Source of the DNA: Pseudomonas frederiksbergensis
GTDB lineage: Bacteria; Pseudomonadota; Gammaproteobacteria; Pseudomonadales; Pseudomonadaceae
NCBI RefSeq assembly: GCF_000802155.2
Contig: NZ_JQGJ02000025.1
Coordinates: forward strand, 1 to 52,701
Reading direction: 5' to 3'
DNA: 52,701 nt
In this document: in pieces, positions 41,671 to 49,887 of the stretch
Layout: the number at the start of each line of letters is the position of its first letter
Position numbering within the stretch: the first letter of the stretch is position 1
Translations under genes and position numbers: made by a program
Notes under the pieces: generated by a model
What the model saw: only the letters and a program-made list of their open reading frames with translations
Database searches by the model: none
What the model was told of the DNA's origin: nothing

Positions 41671-42143
41671 TTGGCCTCCAACTGTGCCAGCAGGCTGACC
41701 ATTTCCAGGGCGGACAGGGCAGCTTCGGCACCTTTGTTACCGGCCTTGGTGCCGGAACGTTCGATGGCTTGCTCGATGGAATCGACGGTCAGTACGCCGA
41801 AGGCAACCGGCACGCCGAATTCCATGGACACTTGGGCCAGGCCCTTGGTGCATTCGCCAGCTACGTATTCGAAGTGCGGAGTACCGCCACGAATGACCGC
41901 GCCCAAGGCGATGATCGCCGCAAACTCGCCCTTTTGCGCGACTTTTTGCGCAACCAGCGGAATTTCGAAGGCGCCAGGCGCACGGATGATGGTGATGTCG
42001 CCTTCGCTCACGCCATGGCGAACCAGGGCATCGACCGCGCCGTCGACCAGGCTTTCAACCACAAAGCTGTTGAAACGGCCGACTACCAGCGCGTAGCGGC
42101 CCTTGGGGGCGATGAAGGTACCTTCGATGGTCTTCAGGGTCAT
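41667..42143 (-). CDS. ribH: 6,7-dimethyl-8-ribityllumazine synthase
   Basis: The 158-residue enzyme joins the pyrimidine and butanone phosphate in riboflavin synthesis. VVGRFNSFVVESLVDGAVDA, GAFEIPLVAQKVA, ALGAVIRGGTPHFEYVAGEC and PVAFGVLTVDS are the active-site segments. It follows ribBA after a 243-bp gap holding a REPIN, so it may have its own promoter or be read through. Confidence 0.96.
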   Translation of the reverse strand: MTLKTIEGTFIAPKGRYALVVGRFNSFVVESLVDGAVDALVRHGVSEGDITIIRAPGAFEIPLVAQKVAQKGEFAAIIALGAVIRGGTPHFEYVAGECTKGLAQVSMEFGVPVAFGVLTVDSIEQAIERSGTKAGNKGAEAALSALEMVSLLAQLEAK

Positions 42144-42251
42144 TCGTCAGATCTCTTAAAGAGCCGGAGCACGTTCTATACGCGCTCCTCAATGATATTA
42201 GCCACGAATACAGGGCTGTGGATCCCGTCATCTCGTTCACTTGCACACCTT

Positions 42252-42342
42252 CTGTGGCGAGGGAGCTTGCTCCCGCTTGGGTGTGCAACCCCCACAATGG
42301 GGCCGCTACGCAGCCCAGCGGGAGCAAGCTCCCTCGCCACAG
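42252..42342. repeat. REP pair in inverted orientation (REPIN)
   Basis: CTGTGGCGAGGGAGCTTGC and on at 42252-42280 and its reverse complement at 42314-42342, separated by ~33 bases. Same type as at 7732. It lies between ribBA and ribH, within the riboflavin operon. No FMN riboswitch is seen in this gap. Confidence 0.9.
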
Positions 42343-42386
42343 ATGGATCTAACAAGCCTTAACGATAATGCCGAAATCACGGGCCA

Positions 42387-43478
42387 TTATTCGGAGGGCA
42401 CGTATTCTACAACTTCCAGATCGAAACCGGATATCGCATTGAACTTCATCGGCGCGCTCATCAGGCGCATCTTGCGTACGCCCAGGTCACGCAGGATCTG
42501 CGAACCGGCACCGACAATGCTGTAGGTGGTCGGTTTTTTCACCGGTTGTTGCTCGGTGGTTTCGCGGATATGCGCCAGCAGCACGTCGCCATCGAGCGGG
42601 TGTCCGAGCAGCAGCACCACGCCGCTGCCAGCCTCGGCCACCGCGGCCATGGCGGCGCGCAGGCTCCAGCGGCCCGGCTGCTTGACCATCAGCAGGTCGC
42701 GCAGCGGGTCCATGTTATGCACGCGAACCAGGGTCGGTTCTTCAGCGCAAACAGTGCCCAGGGTCAGCGCCATGTGCACGTCGCCTTCCACCGAATCACG
42801 GTAGGTCACCAGGTTGAACTGGCCCAGCTCGCTGTCCAGCGGTTGCTCGGCAATCCGCTGAACGGTACGTTCGTGGATCATCCGGTAGTGGATCAGGTCG
42901 GCGATGGTGCCGATCTTGATGTCGTGTTCGGCAGCGAAAGCTTCCAGCTCGGCGCGACGGGACATGGTGCCGTCGTCGTTCATCACCTCGCAGATGACCC
43001 CGGCGGGCTCGAAACCGGCCATGCGCGCCAGGTCGCACGCCGCTTCGGTGTGGCCGGCGCGGGCCAGGGTGCCGCCGGCCTGGGCCATCAGCGGGAAGAT
43101 GTGGCCGGGGCTGACGATGTCTTCGGCCTTGGCGTCGGCGGCCGCAGCAGCTTGCACGGTGCGCGCGCGGTCAGCGGCGGAGATACCGGTGGTCACGCCC
43201 TCGGCAGCCTCAATCGACACGGTGAACTTGGTGCCGAAGCCCGAGCCGTTGCGCGGCGCCATCAGCGGCAGCTTCAGCAGCTCGCAGCGCTCGCGGGTCA
43301 TCGGCATGCAGATCAGCCCGCGGGCGTGCTTGGCCATGAAATTGATGTGTTCGGCCTTGCAGCATTCGGCGGCCATGATCAGGTCGCCTTCATTCTCGCG
43401 GTCTTCGTCATCCATGAGGATGACCATCTTGCCTTGGCGGATGTCTTCAACCAGTTCTTCGATGTTATTGAGCGCCAC
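42387..43478 (-). CDS. ribBA: 3,4-dihydroxy-2-butanone-4-phosphate synthase with degenerate GTP cyclohydrolase II domain
   Basis: The 363-residue protein has an intact DHBP synthase half: ILMDDEDRENEGDLIMAAE, a MTRERCELLKLP part, GVTTGISAADRARTVQ and AGGTLARAGHTEAACDLARM. The C-terminal GCHII-like half keeps the fold (YRDSVEGDVHMALTLGTVC) but lacks the three zinc Cys and the catalytic region, so it should not act on GTP; the separate RibA does. The GTG at 43478 is chosen: AAGGGGG lies upstream and the size matches Pseudomonas RibB. It lies 16 bp after ribE. Confidence 0.93.
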   Translation of the reverse strand: MALNNIEELVEDIRQGKMVILMDDEDRENEGDLIMAAECCKAEHINFMAKHARGLICMPMTRERCELLKLPLMAPRNGSGFGTKFTVSIEAAEGVTTGISAADRARTVQAAAAADAKAEDIVSPGHIFPLMAQAGGTLARAGHTEAACDLARMAGFEPAGVICEVMNDDGTMSRRAELEAFAAEHDIKIGTIADLIHYRMIHERTVQRIAEQPLDSELGQFNLVTYRDSVEGDVHMALTLGTVCAEEPTLVRVHNMDPLRDLLMVKQPGRWSLRAAMAAVAEAGSGVVLLLGHPLDGDVLLAHIRETTEQQPVKKPTTYSIVGAGSQILRDLGVRKMRLMSAPMKFNAISGFDLEVVEYVPSE

Positions 43479-43494
43479 GCGGCACCCCCTTGCG

Positions 43495-44169
43495 TCAGGA
43501 TTTGAGGTAGCCATTGGCGGCCAGAAAACTTTCAGTGATGTTACCCGGCTTTTGTGGGGAGCCAGGCTCTGCGGCCTTATCGCCCAACAACAGGCGCTCC
43601 AGGTAACGGGCCAGCAGGTCGACTTCCAGGTTGACCCGGCGACCTGGCCGGTACGAAGCCATGATGGTTTCGCTCAGCGTGTGCGGAATGATCGTCAGCA
43701 TGAACTCGGCGCCATCCACCGCGTTGACCGTCAGGCTGGTGCCGTCGACGGTGATCGAGCCTTTATGGGCGATGTATTTGGCAAGTTCTTTCGGGGCGCG
43801 AATGCGAAACTCGACGGCCCGGGCATTATCGGTACGCGAGACCACTTCACCGACACCGTCGACGTGGCCGCTGACCAGGTGCCCGCCCAGGCGCGTAGTG
43901 GGCGTGAGGGCTTTTTCCAGGTTGACCGGGCTGCCACTCTTGAGGTCGTTCATCGCGGTGCAGTCGAGGGTTTCGCGGCTGACATCCGCCAGGAAACCGT
44001 TGCCCGGCAGCTCGACGGCGGTCAGGCAGACGCCATTCACGGCGATGCTGTCGCCCAACTTGACGTCGCTCAGGTCGAGCTTGCCGGTTTCGACATGGAC
44101 CCGCACATCCCCACCCTTGGGGGTGAGTGCGCGAATGCTGCCGATGGATTCGATGATGCCGGTAAACAT
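43495..44169 (-). CDS. ribE: riboflavin synthase, alpha subunit
   Basis: The 224-residue enzyme dismutates two lumazines to riboflavin. Two lumazine-binding repeats are visible: MFTGIIESIGSIRAL with SIAVNGVCLTAVEL, then LGGHLVSGHVDGVGEVV with SITVDGTSLTVNAV. The ATG at 44169 has GAGGA upstream. In many Pseudomonas the same gene is called ribC. Confidence 0.95.
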   Translation of the reverse strand: MFTGIIESIGSIRALTPKGGDVRVHVETGKLDLSDVKLGDSIAVNGVCLTAVELPGNGFLADVSRETLDCTAMNDLKSGSPVNLEKALTPTTRLGGHLVSGHVDGVGEVVSRTDNARAVEFRIRAPKELAKYIAHKGSITVDGTSLTVNAVDGAEFMLTIIPHTLSETIMASYRPGRRVNLEVDLLARYLERLLLGDKAAEPGSPQKPGNITESFLAANGYLKS

Positions 44170-44215
44170 GGAGTCCTCCTCGAGAACGGGCCGCCGCTTG
44201 AGCGAAAGCCGGAAA

Positions 44216-45349
44216 TTATACGCTCGCCAGCGCAACGGGGACGGCAATGACTCGCCAGTCATCGCCCACGGCGCGAATGTCGATGATTTTCAGCTGTGGC
44301 GCGTCCTTCATGTGCGCCAGTGGCCAGTCCAGCAGCGGTCGCGCTGAAGAGCCGAGGAACTTGCCGGCAACAAAGATCTGGAACTCATCCACCAGGCCTT
44401 GCCGGGCAAAGGCTCCCGCCAGGCGCGGGCCGGCCTCCACCAGCACTTCGTTCACGCCTCGGGCCGCCAATTCAACCAACAGGCGCCGCAGATCGACCTG
44501 ACCGTCTTCATCCGCCACGATCATGCATTCGGGACCGTTGGCGTACTGTTCTTCCACCGCCATGCAAGTAGCGACGAGCGCCGGGCCGGCCTTGAAGAAC
44601 GGCGCATCCAGCGGCACCCGCAGGCGCCCGTCCACCAGCACCCGCAATGGCGGACGGCTCATGACCAACGCGGTCTGCTCGGCATCGAGCCCCAACTCAT
44701 CGGCGCGCACGGTCAGCCGGGCGTTGTCCGCCAGCACCGTATCGGCGCCGGTCAGCACCACGCTGGCCTGGGCGCGCAGGCGCTGGACTGCCGCGCGTGC
44801 GGCGGGGCCGGTGATCCATTGGCTCTCACCGCTTTCCATGGCGGTGCGGCCATCGAGGCTCATGGCGAGCTTGACCCGCACGAACGGCAGGCCGTGCTCC
44901 ATGCGCTTGAGAAAACCTTCGTTGAGCTTGCGCGCTTCGCCTTCCAGCACACCGCTTTCGGTGGCGATGCCGGCCTGGGCCAACCGCTGCAAGCCGCGCC
45001 CGGCGACTTCGGGATTGGGGTCCTGCATCGCGGCCACCACCCGCGCCACGCCGGCATTGACCAACGCATCGGCGCACGGCGGCGTACGCCCATGGTGGCT
45101 GCACGGTTCGAGGGTCACGTAGGCCGTGGCGCCCCGGGCATTGTCGCCGGCGGCGCGCAGGGCATGGACTTCGGCGTGGGGCTCGCCGGCGCGGATGTGC
45201 CAGCCTTCGCCGACGACCTCGCCGTCCCGCACGATCACGCAACCGACCCGGGGATTGGGGTGGGTGGTGTAGTGACCGCGCCGCGCCAACTCCAGGGCGC
45301 GAGCCATGTAGTGGGCGTCGAGGATGGCCTGCTGCGCCGAGGCGGTCAT
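44216..45349 (-). CDS. ribD: bifunctional diaminohydroxyphosphoribosylaminopyrimidine deaminase / reductase
   Basis: The 377-residue enzyme carries out two steps of riboflavin synthesis. The N-terminal deaminase has the zinc motif HAEVHAL and the pair PCSHHGRTPPCADALV. The reductase part has KLAMSLDGRTAMESGESQWI and NEVLVEAGPRLAGAFARQGL. Its start overlaps the nrdR stop (ATGA). Confidence 0.96.
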   Translation of the reverse strand: MTASAQQAILDAHYMARALELARRGHYTTHPNPRVGCVIVRDGEVVGEGWHIRAGEPHAEVHALRAAGDNARGATAYVTLEPCSHHGRTPPCADALVNAGVARVVAAMQDPNPEVAGRGLQRLAQAGIATESGVLEGEARKLNEGFLKRMEHGLPFVRVKLAMSLDGRTAMESGESQWITGPAARAAVQRLRAQASVVLTGADTVLADNARLTVRADELGLDAEQTALVMSRPPLRVLVDGRLRVPLDAPFFKAGPALVATCMAVEEQYANGPECMIVADEDGQVDLRRLLVELAARGVNEVLVEAGPRLAGAFARQGLVDEFQIFVAGKFLGSSARPLLDWPLAHMKDAPQLKIIDIRAVGDDWRVIAVPVALASV

Positions 45350-45810
45350 TCTTTTACCGGCTCGCGGGCCAGGCGGTCGATTTCCTCGCGGAACTCGTTG
45401 AGATCCTGAAAGCGCCGGTATACCGAGGCGAAGCGGATGTAGGCCACTTCATCGAGCTTTTGCAACTCGGCCATCACCAGCTCGCCGACGACGAGGGACT
45501 TGACCTCGCGTTCACCGGTGGCCCGCAGCTTGTGCTTGATGTGCACCAGCGCCGCTTCCAGGCGCTCGACGCTCACCGGGCGTTTTTCCAGGGCGCGCTG
45601 CATGCCGGCGCGCAGTTTTTCTTCATCGAACGGCTGGCGACTGCCGTCGGTCTTGATCAGGCGCGGCAACACCAGTTCAGCGGTCTCGAACGTCGTGAAG
45701 CGCTCGCCGCAGGCCAGGCATTCGCGGCGGCGGCGGACTTGTTCGCCCTCGGCGACCAGTCGCGAATCGATGACTTTGGTGTCGTTGGCACCGCAGAAGG
45801 GACAGTGCAT
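45346..45810 (-). CDS. nrdR: transcriptional repressor NrdR
   Basis: The 154-residue protein has the zinc ribbon MHCPFCGANDTKVIDSR with RRECLACGERFTTFE and an ATP-cone (LPRLIKTDGSRQPFDEEKL). It represses ribonucleotide reductase genes in response to ATP/dATP. The frame is open far upstream, but the ATG at 45810 gives exactly the family length and N-terminus. It leads the nrdR-ribD-ribE-ribBA set, as in other proteobacteria. Confidence 0.96.
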   Translation of the reverse strand: MHCPFCGANDTKVIDSRLVAEGEQVRRRRECLACGERFTTFETAELVLPRLIKTDGSRQPFDEEKLRAGMQRALEKRPVSVERLEAALVHIKHKLRATGEREVKSLVVGELVMAELQKLDEVAYIRFASVYRRFQDLNEFREEIDRLAREPVKE

Positions 45811-45937
45811 GGTGGCAGGCAACAAAAAAAGGGAGGGCCATGGTAGCGCATCCCACTGGCAAGACAAGCCATAGGGTTTACGGTATACAGACGGGCTTAT
45901 CGCCAGATCCATGGAATTCACCTTGCTGGAGCTACCC

Positions 45938-46402
45938 ATGCCGCTACGATCCATTGTTTTGCTCAGTCTTTTCAGCCTGCTGATGGCGTGCAGCAGCGAC
46001 GCCCCCAAGCCCACCCCGCCAGCCCCGGCGCCCGCGCCGAAGCAGGCCCAGGAAAAGGCTCGGCAGGCCACGGAGCTGGGCCCGCTGCCGGCGCACCAAC
46101 GCGAGTTGAGCGGCACGTTGCAAGGCGTTCCGGCCGGGGCCGAGGTCGAGCTGGCGCTGTTGGTGATCGATGACAAGGATCGTCCGCAGCAACTGCTCGC
46201 CAGTTCCAGCCTGATCGGCAACAACCGTGCCCTGCCCTTCCACCTGCGCTTCAACCCCGAAGCGTTCCCGGTCGGCGCCCGTGTGGAACTGCGCGGCCGC
46301 GCCAGCCAGTCGGGGCAACTGATCCTGCACTTGCCGGAACAACGCATTGCACAGCCGACCACCCAGGCGCTGGGCGACCTGCAATTTGTCAAAGCCCCAT
46401 GA
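45938..46402 (+). CDS. YbaY-family lipoprotein
   Basis: The 154-residue protein has a lipoprotein signal ending FSLLMAC, a Pro/Ala-rich linker (PKPTPPAPAPAPKQAQ) and a beta domain: LSGTLQGVPAGAEVELALLV, SSSLIGNNRALPFHLRFNP and GRASQSGQLILHLP. This is the YbaY-type lipoprotein fold of unknown role in the envelope. The ATG at 45938 has GGAG upstream. Its stop overlaps the methyltransferase start (ATGA). Confidence 0.82.
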   Translation: MPLRSIVLLSLFSLLMACSSDAPKPTPPAPAPAPKQAQEKARQATELGPLPAHQRELSGTLQGVPAGAEVELALLVIDDKDRPQQLLASSSLIGNNRALPFHLRFNPEAFPVGARVELRGRASQSGQLILHLPEQRIAQPTTQALGDLQFVKAP

Positions 46403-47055
46403 AGGCACCGCAGCACCTGCAGGATGCGTTGGGCGAGTTGCTTGGTGATGCGCGCCTGGTGACATGTCCGTTGCCCGGCACTGACCTGAAGTTGTGGCTG
46501 ATCGACGGCGACAACATGGACCGCGCCTTCAGCCCGGAGGAAACCCGACGCATCCTCCACGAGCCGCCCTATTGGAGTTTTTGCTGGGCCAGCGGCCTGG
46601 CGATGGCCCGTTACCTGGTCGAACAGCCACAGTGGGTCGAGGGCAAGCGAGTGCTGGACTTCGGCGCCGGCTCCGGCGTGGCGGGGATCGCGGCGATCAA
46701 GGCAGGGGCGCTGGAAGTGGTGGCTTGCGATCTGGATCCGCTGGCGATTGCCGCGTGCCAGGCGAATGCATTGCTTAATGGCGTAACGTTGAGCTATTCG
46801 ACGGATTTTTTCGCCGAGGCAGATCGCTTCGATCTGATCCTGGTTGCCGATGTGCTTTATGACCGGGCCAACCTGCCGCTGCTCGATCAATTCCTCAGCC
46901 GTGGCCGTGAAGCGCTGGTGGCCGACTCCCGGGTGCGGGATTTCCAGCATCCGCTGTATCGGCGCATCGAAATGCTCGAGGCCATGACCCTGCCGGACCT
47001 GGCCGAGCCGGAGGAGTTTCGGCATGTAAGCCTGTACCACGCGCGGCGTGGCTAA
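46399..47055 (+). CDS. class I SAM-dependent methyltransferase (protein N-lysine methyltransferase-like)
   Basis: The 218-residue protein has the SAM motif VLDFGAGSGVAGIAAIKAGA, then VVACDLDPLAIAACQANALL and the D-x-x-Y motif ADVLYDRANLPLLDQFL. These are typical of the ETFB-lysine methyltransferase-type branch, with PYWSFCWASGLAMARYL near the N-terminus. The protein target is likely but not proven. It is co-translated with the YbaY-like gene. Confidence 0.85.
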   Translation: MKAPQHLQDALGELLGDARLVTCPLPGTDLKLWLIDGDNMDRAFSPEETRRILHEPPYWSFCWASGLAMARYLVEQPQWVEGKRVLDFGAGSGVAGIAAIKAGALEVVACDLDPLAIAACQANALLNGVTLSYSTDFFAEADRFDLILVADVLYDRANLPLLDQFLSRGREALVADSRVRDFQHPLYRRIEMLEAMTLPDLAEPEEFRHVSLYHARRG

Positions 47056-47170
47056 AAGCCTCACGCGCCGGCTCGCGAACGCAGCCTACCATGCGCCGCA
47101 AGCCCTGACTTTCGGCCACCCCCCACCAAGCCGTATAGTTGCCCCATTCAAGCGTTCTACGAGACTCCCC

Positions 47171-48043
47171 ATGACCCAGGACACGCCTTACATCTTCGAC
47201 GCCACCACGGCCGATTTCGACCAGTCGGTGATCGCCAACTCTTTCCACAAACCGGTGCTGGTGGACTTCTGGGCCGAGTGGTGCGCGCCCTGCAAGGCGC
47301 TGATGCCAATGTTGCAAGGCATCGCCGAGAGTTATCGGGGTGAACTGCTGCTGGCCAAGGTCAACTGCGACATCGAGCAAGACATCGTTGCCCGCTTCGG
47401 CATTCGCAGCCTGCCGACGGTGGTGCTGTTCAAGGATGGTCAGCCGGTCGACGGTTTTGCCGGGGCCCAGCCGGAATCCGCGGTGCGGGCGATGCTCGAA
47501 CCCCATGTGCAGATGCCGCCTCCCGCCGCCGCCGATCCGTTCGAACAGGCCCAGGCGCTGTTCGATGACGGCCGTTTCGCCGACGCCGAGGCCGTGCTAA
47601 CGGTGCTGCTGGGCGAAGACAACACCAACGCCAAGGCGCTGATTCTCTATGCGCGTTGCCTGACCGAGCGCGGCGAGCTGGGCGAGGCGCAGACGGTGCT
47701 CGACGCGGTGAAAAGCGATGAACACAAGGCCGCGCTGGCCGGCGCCAAGGCGCAGATCCAGTTCCTCGGCCTGGCCAAGGATCTACCGGACGCCGCCGAC
47801 CTCAAGGCGCGTCTGGCGAAAGATCCACAGGACAATGAGGCGGTGTACCAACTGGCGATCCAGCAACTGGCGCGCCAGCAGTACGAACCGGCGCTCGAGG
47901 CGCTGCTCAAGCTGTTCATCCGCAATCGCAGCTACAGCGAAGGCCTGCCCCACAAGACGCTGCTGCAAGTGTTCGAACTGCTGGGCAACGACCATCCGCT
48001 GGTGACGACCTACCGTCGCAAGCTGTTCGCCGCGCTTTACTGA
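47171..48043 (+). CDS. thioredoxin-TPR fusion (YbbN/CnoX type)
   Basis: The 290-residue protein begins with a thioredoxin domain (LVDFWAEWCAPCKALMPML; CAPC in the active site, cis-Pro in IRSLPTVVLF) and continues with TPR-like helices (ALFDDGRFADAEAVLTVLL and later LLKLFIRNRSYSEGLPHKT). This is the YbbN/CnoX family, which acts as a chaperedoxin. Unlike E. coli CnoX it has a complete CxxC pair, so it may be redox active. ATG at 47171 fits the family start. Its end overlaps the next minus-strand gene by 7 bp. Confidence 0.92.
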   Translation: MTQDTPYIFDATTADFDQSVIANSFHKPVLVDFWAEWCAPCKALMPMLQGIAESYRGELLLAKVNCDIEQDIVARFGIRSLPTVVLFKDGQPVDGFAGAQPESAVRAMLEPHVQMPPPAAADPFEQAQALFDDGRFADAEAVLTVLLGEDNTNAKALILYARCLTERGELGEAQTVLDAVKSDEHKAALAGAKAQIQFLGLAKDLPDAADLKARLAKDPQDNEAVYQLAIQQLARQQYEPALEALLKLFIRNRSYSEGLPHKTLLQVFELLGNDHPLVTTYRRKLFAALY

Positions 48044-48384
48044 CCGACCCAGCTGTAGAGCGGCGTATCCCCGCCGCTCAATACCTTGACCTCGGCGCTA
48101 TGGCGCAGGCGCACCAACAGGCGCTTGCCTGACGAGGCGCTACCGGTCAGGCCTTCGAGTTGTTCCAGCAAGTCCGGGCCGCTCAACTGCCCGGCCTTGC
48201 GCAGCAGCTCCCGGGCGATCTGCCACTGGGCGTCGTCCTGATTCGTCGATTTGGCGGGAGCCGTCGTCGCCCCCTCTGTTTTGGCGACTTGCAACTGTGC
48301 GCCGAGCTGCGCCCAGTCGCCTTCATCCATCTCGATCGTCAAGTCCACCGGCCACTCACCGACCGTCCCGCGTATCCGCAACAT
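48037..48384 (-). CDS. small conserved hypothetical protein
   Basis: The 115-residue soluble protein has a short N-terminal beta part (MLRIRGTVGEWPVDLTIEMD) and a charged helical end. I do not recognise a named family; comparable small proteins lie at this place in Pseudomonas. The ATG at 48384 has GGAG 8 bases upstream. It is convergent with the thioredoxin gene. Confidence 0.65.
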   Translation of the reverse strand: MLRIRGTVGEWPVDLTIEMDEGDWAQLGAQLQVAKTEGATTAPAKSTNQDDAQWQIARELLRKAGQLSGPDLLEQLEGLTGSASSGKRLLVRLRHSAEVKVLSGGDTPLYSWVGQ

Positions 48385-48469
48385 CAGCGTGCTCCTGAAG
48401 ATTTCATCTGCCCATGCTCCCATGGGCCTTGCGCGACGCCAAGCAGACGGTCAAACTCTCCGCGTTTTC

Positions 48470-48487
48470 GTTATAAGATTACATAAC
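48470..48487 (+). promoter_or_regulatory. candidate Zur operator
   Basis: GTTATAAGATTACATAAC is a GTTAT-N8-ATAAC inverted repeat 18 bp before the zinc-associated gene. Zur boxes of gamma-proteobacteria have the form GTTATA-N-TATAAC; this one is longer in the centre. The equivalent P. aeruginosa operon is reported to be zinc- and Zur-controlled, which supports the reading. Confidence 0.5.
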
Positions 48488-48504
48488 CTTTCCGGAGATT
48501 CGTC

Positions 48505-49098
48505 ATGCGTCGTTTGCTGCTTGCCTTGCCGTTCGCCCTGCTACCGTTGGCTGTCGCCCATGCGGCGGCGGAGCATGACCACGATCATGATCACGAGCAC
48601 GGCAGCCTGGGCGCCCATGAACACGGCGTCGCCCGGTTGAACGCGGCACTGGACGCCCAGACCCTGGAACTGGAGCTGCAAAGCCCGGCGATGAACCTGG
48701 TGGGCTTCGAACACGCCGCCACCAGCGATGCCGACAAGGCCAAGGTCGCTGCCGTACGGGCGCAGCTTGAAAAGCCCCTGGCGTTGTTCAATCTGCCCGC
48801 CGCTGCCAAATGCACCGTGGCGCAGCAAGAGCTGGAAAGCCCGTTGTTTGGTGATGAACCGGACCACGATCACGACCATGACGAAGACGCCGATGGCGAC
48901 GAGCACAACGGCGAGCACAGCGAGATCCATGCCCACTACCAACTCACCTGCGCCGCCCCGGGTGCACTGAAGAACCTGGATCTGGCGACTCTGTTCAAAA
49001 CCTTCCCAGCCACCCAGAAAATTCAGGTACAACTGATCAGCCCGAGTGGCCAGCAAGGCGTGGAAGTGACGGCCAAGGCGCCAGCCCTGAAATTCTGA
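48505..49098 (+). CDS. His-rich periplasmic protein, DUF2796 (zinc-associated, ZrgA-like)
   Basis: The 197-residue protein has a signal (LLLALPFALLPLAVAHA). The mature start AAEHDHDHDHEHGSLGAHEH, and a second cluster DHDHDHDEDADGDEHNGEHS, are His/Asp-rich metal-binding stretches typical of DUF2796 proteins in zinc uptake operons. The domain SPAMNLVGFEHAATSDADKA follows the first cluster. It should bind zinc in the periplasm. It leads the four-gene zinc-type operon corresponding to P. aeruginosa PA4063-PA4066. Confidence 0.88.
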   Translation: MRRLLLALPFALLPLAVAHAAAEHDHDHDHEHGSLGAHEHGVARLNAALDAQTLELELQSPAMNLVGFEHAATSDADKAKVAAVRAQLEKPLALFNLPAAAKCTVAQQELESPLFGDEPDHDHDHDEDADGDEHNGEHSEIHAHYQLTCAAPGALKNLDLATLFKTFPATQKIQVQLISPSGQQGVEVTAKAPALKF

Positions 49099-49116
49099 TT
49101 CTGCGCAAGACCCAAA

Positions 49117-49144
49117 TGTGGGAGCGGGCCTGCTCGCTCCCACA
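49117..49144. repeat. REP-type palindrome GTGGGAGC
   Basis: TGTGGGAGCG, 8 bases and CGCTCCCACA form a hairpin of the same family as at 34999. It lies between the first and second genes of the zinc operon. Confidence 0.8.
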
Positions 49145-49175
49145 GGAATTCCCGTTAACCTGAAAAATCGGCGCT

Positions 49176-49886
49176 ATGACCCAAGCACTCATCGAATTGG
49201 CCGACCTGGGCTTCAGCTGGCCCGGCCATCCGCCACTGCTGGATATCCCGGCGTTTCGCCTGGAGGCCGGGGAAACCTTGTTCCTCAAGGGGCCGAGCGG
49301 CAGCGGCAAGACCACCTTGCTGGGGCTTCTAGGTGGGGTGCAAACGCCGGATCGCGGCAGCATTCGCCTGCTTGGCCAGGAGCTCACCGAATTGGGCGCG
49401 GGCAGCCGCGACCGTTTTCGCGTGGACCACACCGGCTACATCTTCCAGCAGTTCAACCTGCTGCCGTTTCTCTCGGTGCGCGAAAACGTCGAACTGCCCT
49501 GCCATTTCTCCAAACTGCGCGCGCAACGGGCCATCCAGCGCCACGGCAGTGTCGATCAAGCCGCGGCCACGCTGCTGGCCCACCTCGGCCTGACCGATCC
49601 AAGCCTGTTGGAGCGTCGCGCCGATGCATTGTCCATCGGCCAGCAACAACGGGTCGCCGCCGCCCGCGCCTTGATCGGCCAACCGGAACTGGTCATCGCC
49701 GACGAACCCACCTCGGCGCTGGACCACGACGCCCGGGAAAACTTCTTGCGGCTGTTGTTCGCCGAATGTCGCGAAGCCGGGTCGAGCCTGTTGTTCGTCA
49801 GTCATGACCAGAGCCTGGCCCCACTGTTCGACCGCCACCTCTCGCTGGCCGATCTCAATCGCGCCGCCACGCACCTCGAGGTCTGA
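49176..49886 (+). CDS. ABC transporter ATP-binding protein
   Basis: The 236-residue ATPase of the LolD/MacB-like branch has Walker A (GPSGSGKTTLLG), the Q-loop region (YIFQQFNLLPFLSVRENVEL), signature LSIGQQQRVAAARAL and Walker B VIADEPTSALDHD. With the next gene it forms the ABC pair of the zinc-type operon; substrate direction is not evident. Confidence 0.93.
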   Translation: MTQALIELADLGFSWPGHPPLLDIPAFRLEAGETLFLKGPSGSGKTTLLGLLGGVQTPDRGSIRLLGQELTELGAGSRDRFRVDHTGYIFQQFNLLPFLSVRENVELPCHFSKLRAQRAIQRHGSVDQAAATLLAHLGLTDPSLLERRADALSIGQQQRVAAARALIGQPELVIADEPTSALDHDARENFLRLLFAECREAGSSLLFVSHDQSLAPLFDRHLSLADLNRAATHLEV

Positions 49887-49887
49887 G

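Noticed and set aside
42144..42386. A possible FMN riboswitch between ribBA and ribH
   Set aside because: The gap is mostly a REPIN and none of the conserved FMN-element segments is visible.
45811..47064. A 420-residue upstream extension of NrdR
   Set aside because: Runs antisense through the lipoprotein and methyltransferase genes; the ATG at 45810 gives the exact NrdR length and zinc-ribbon start.
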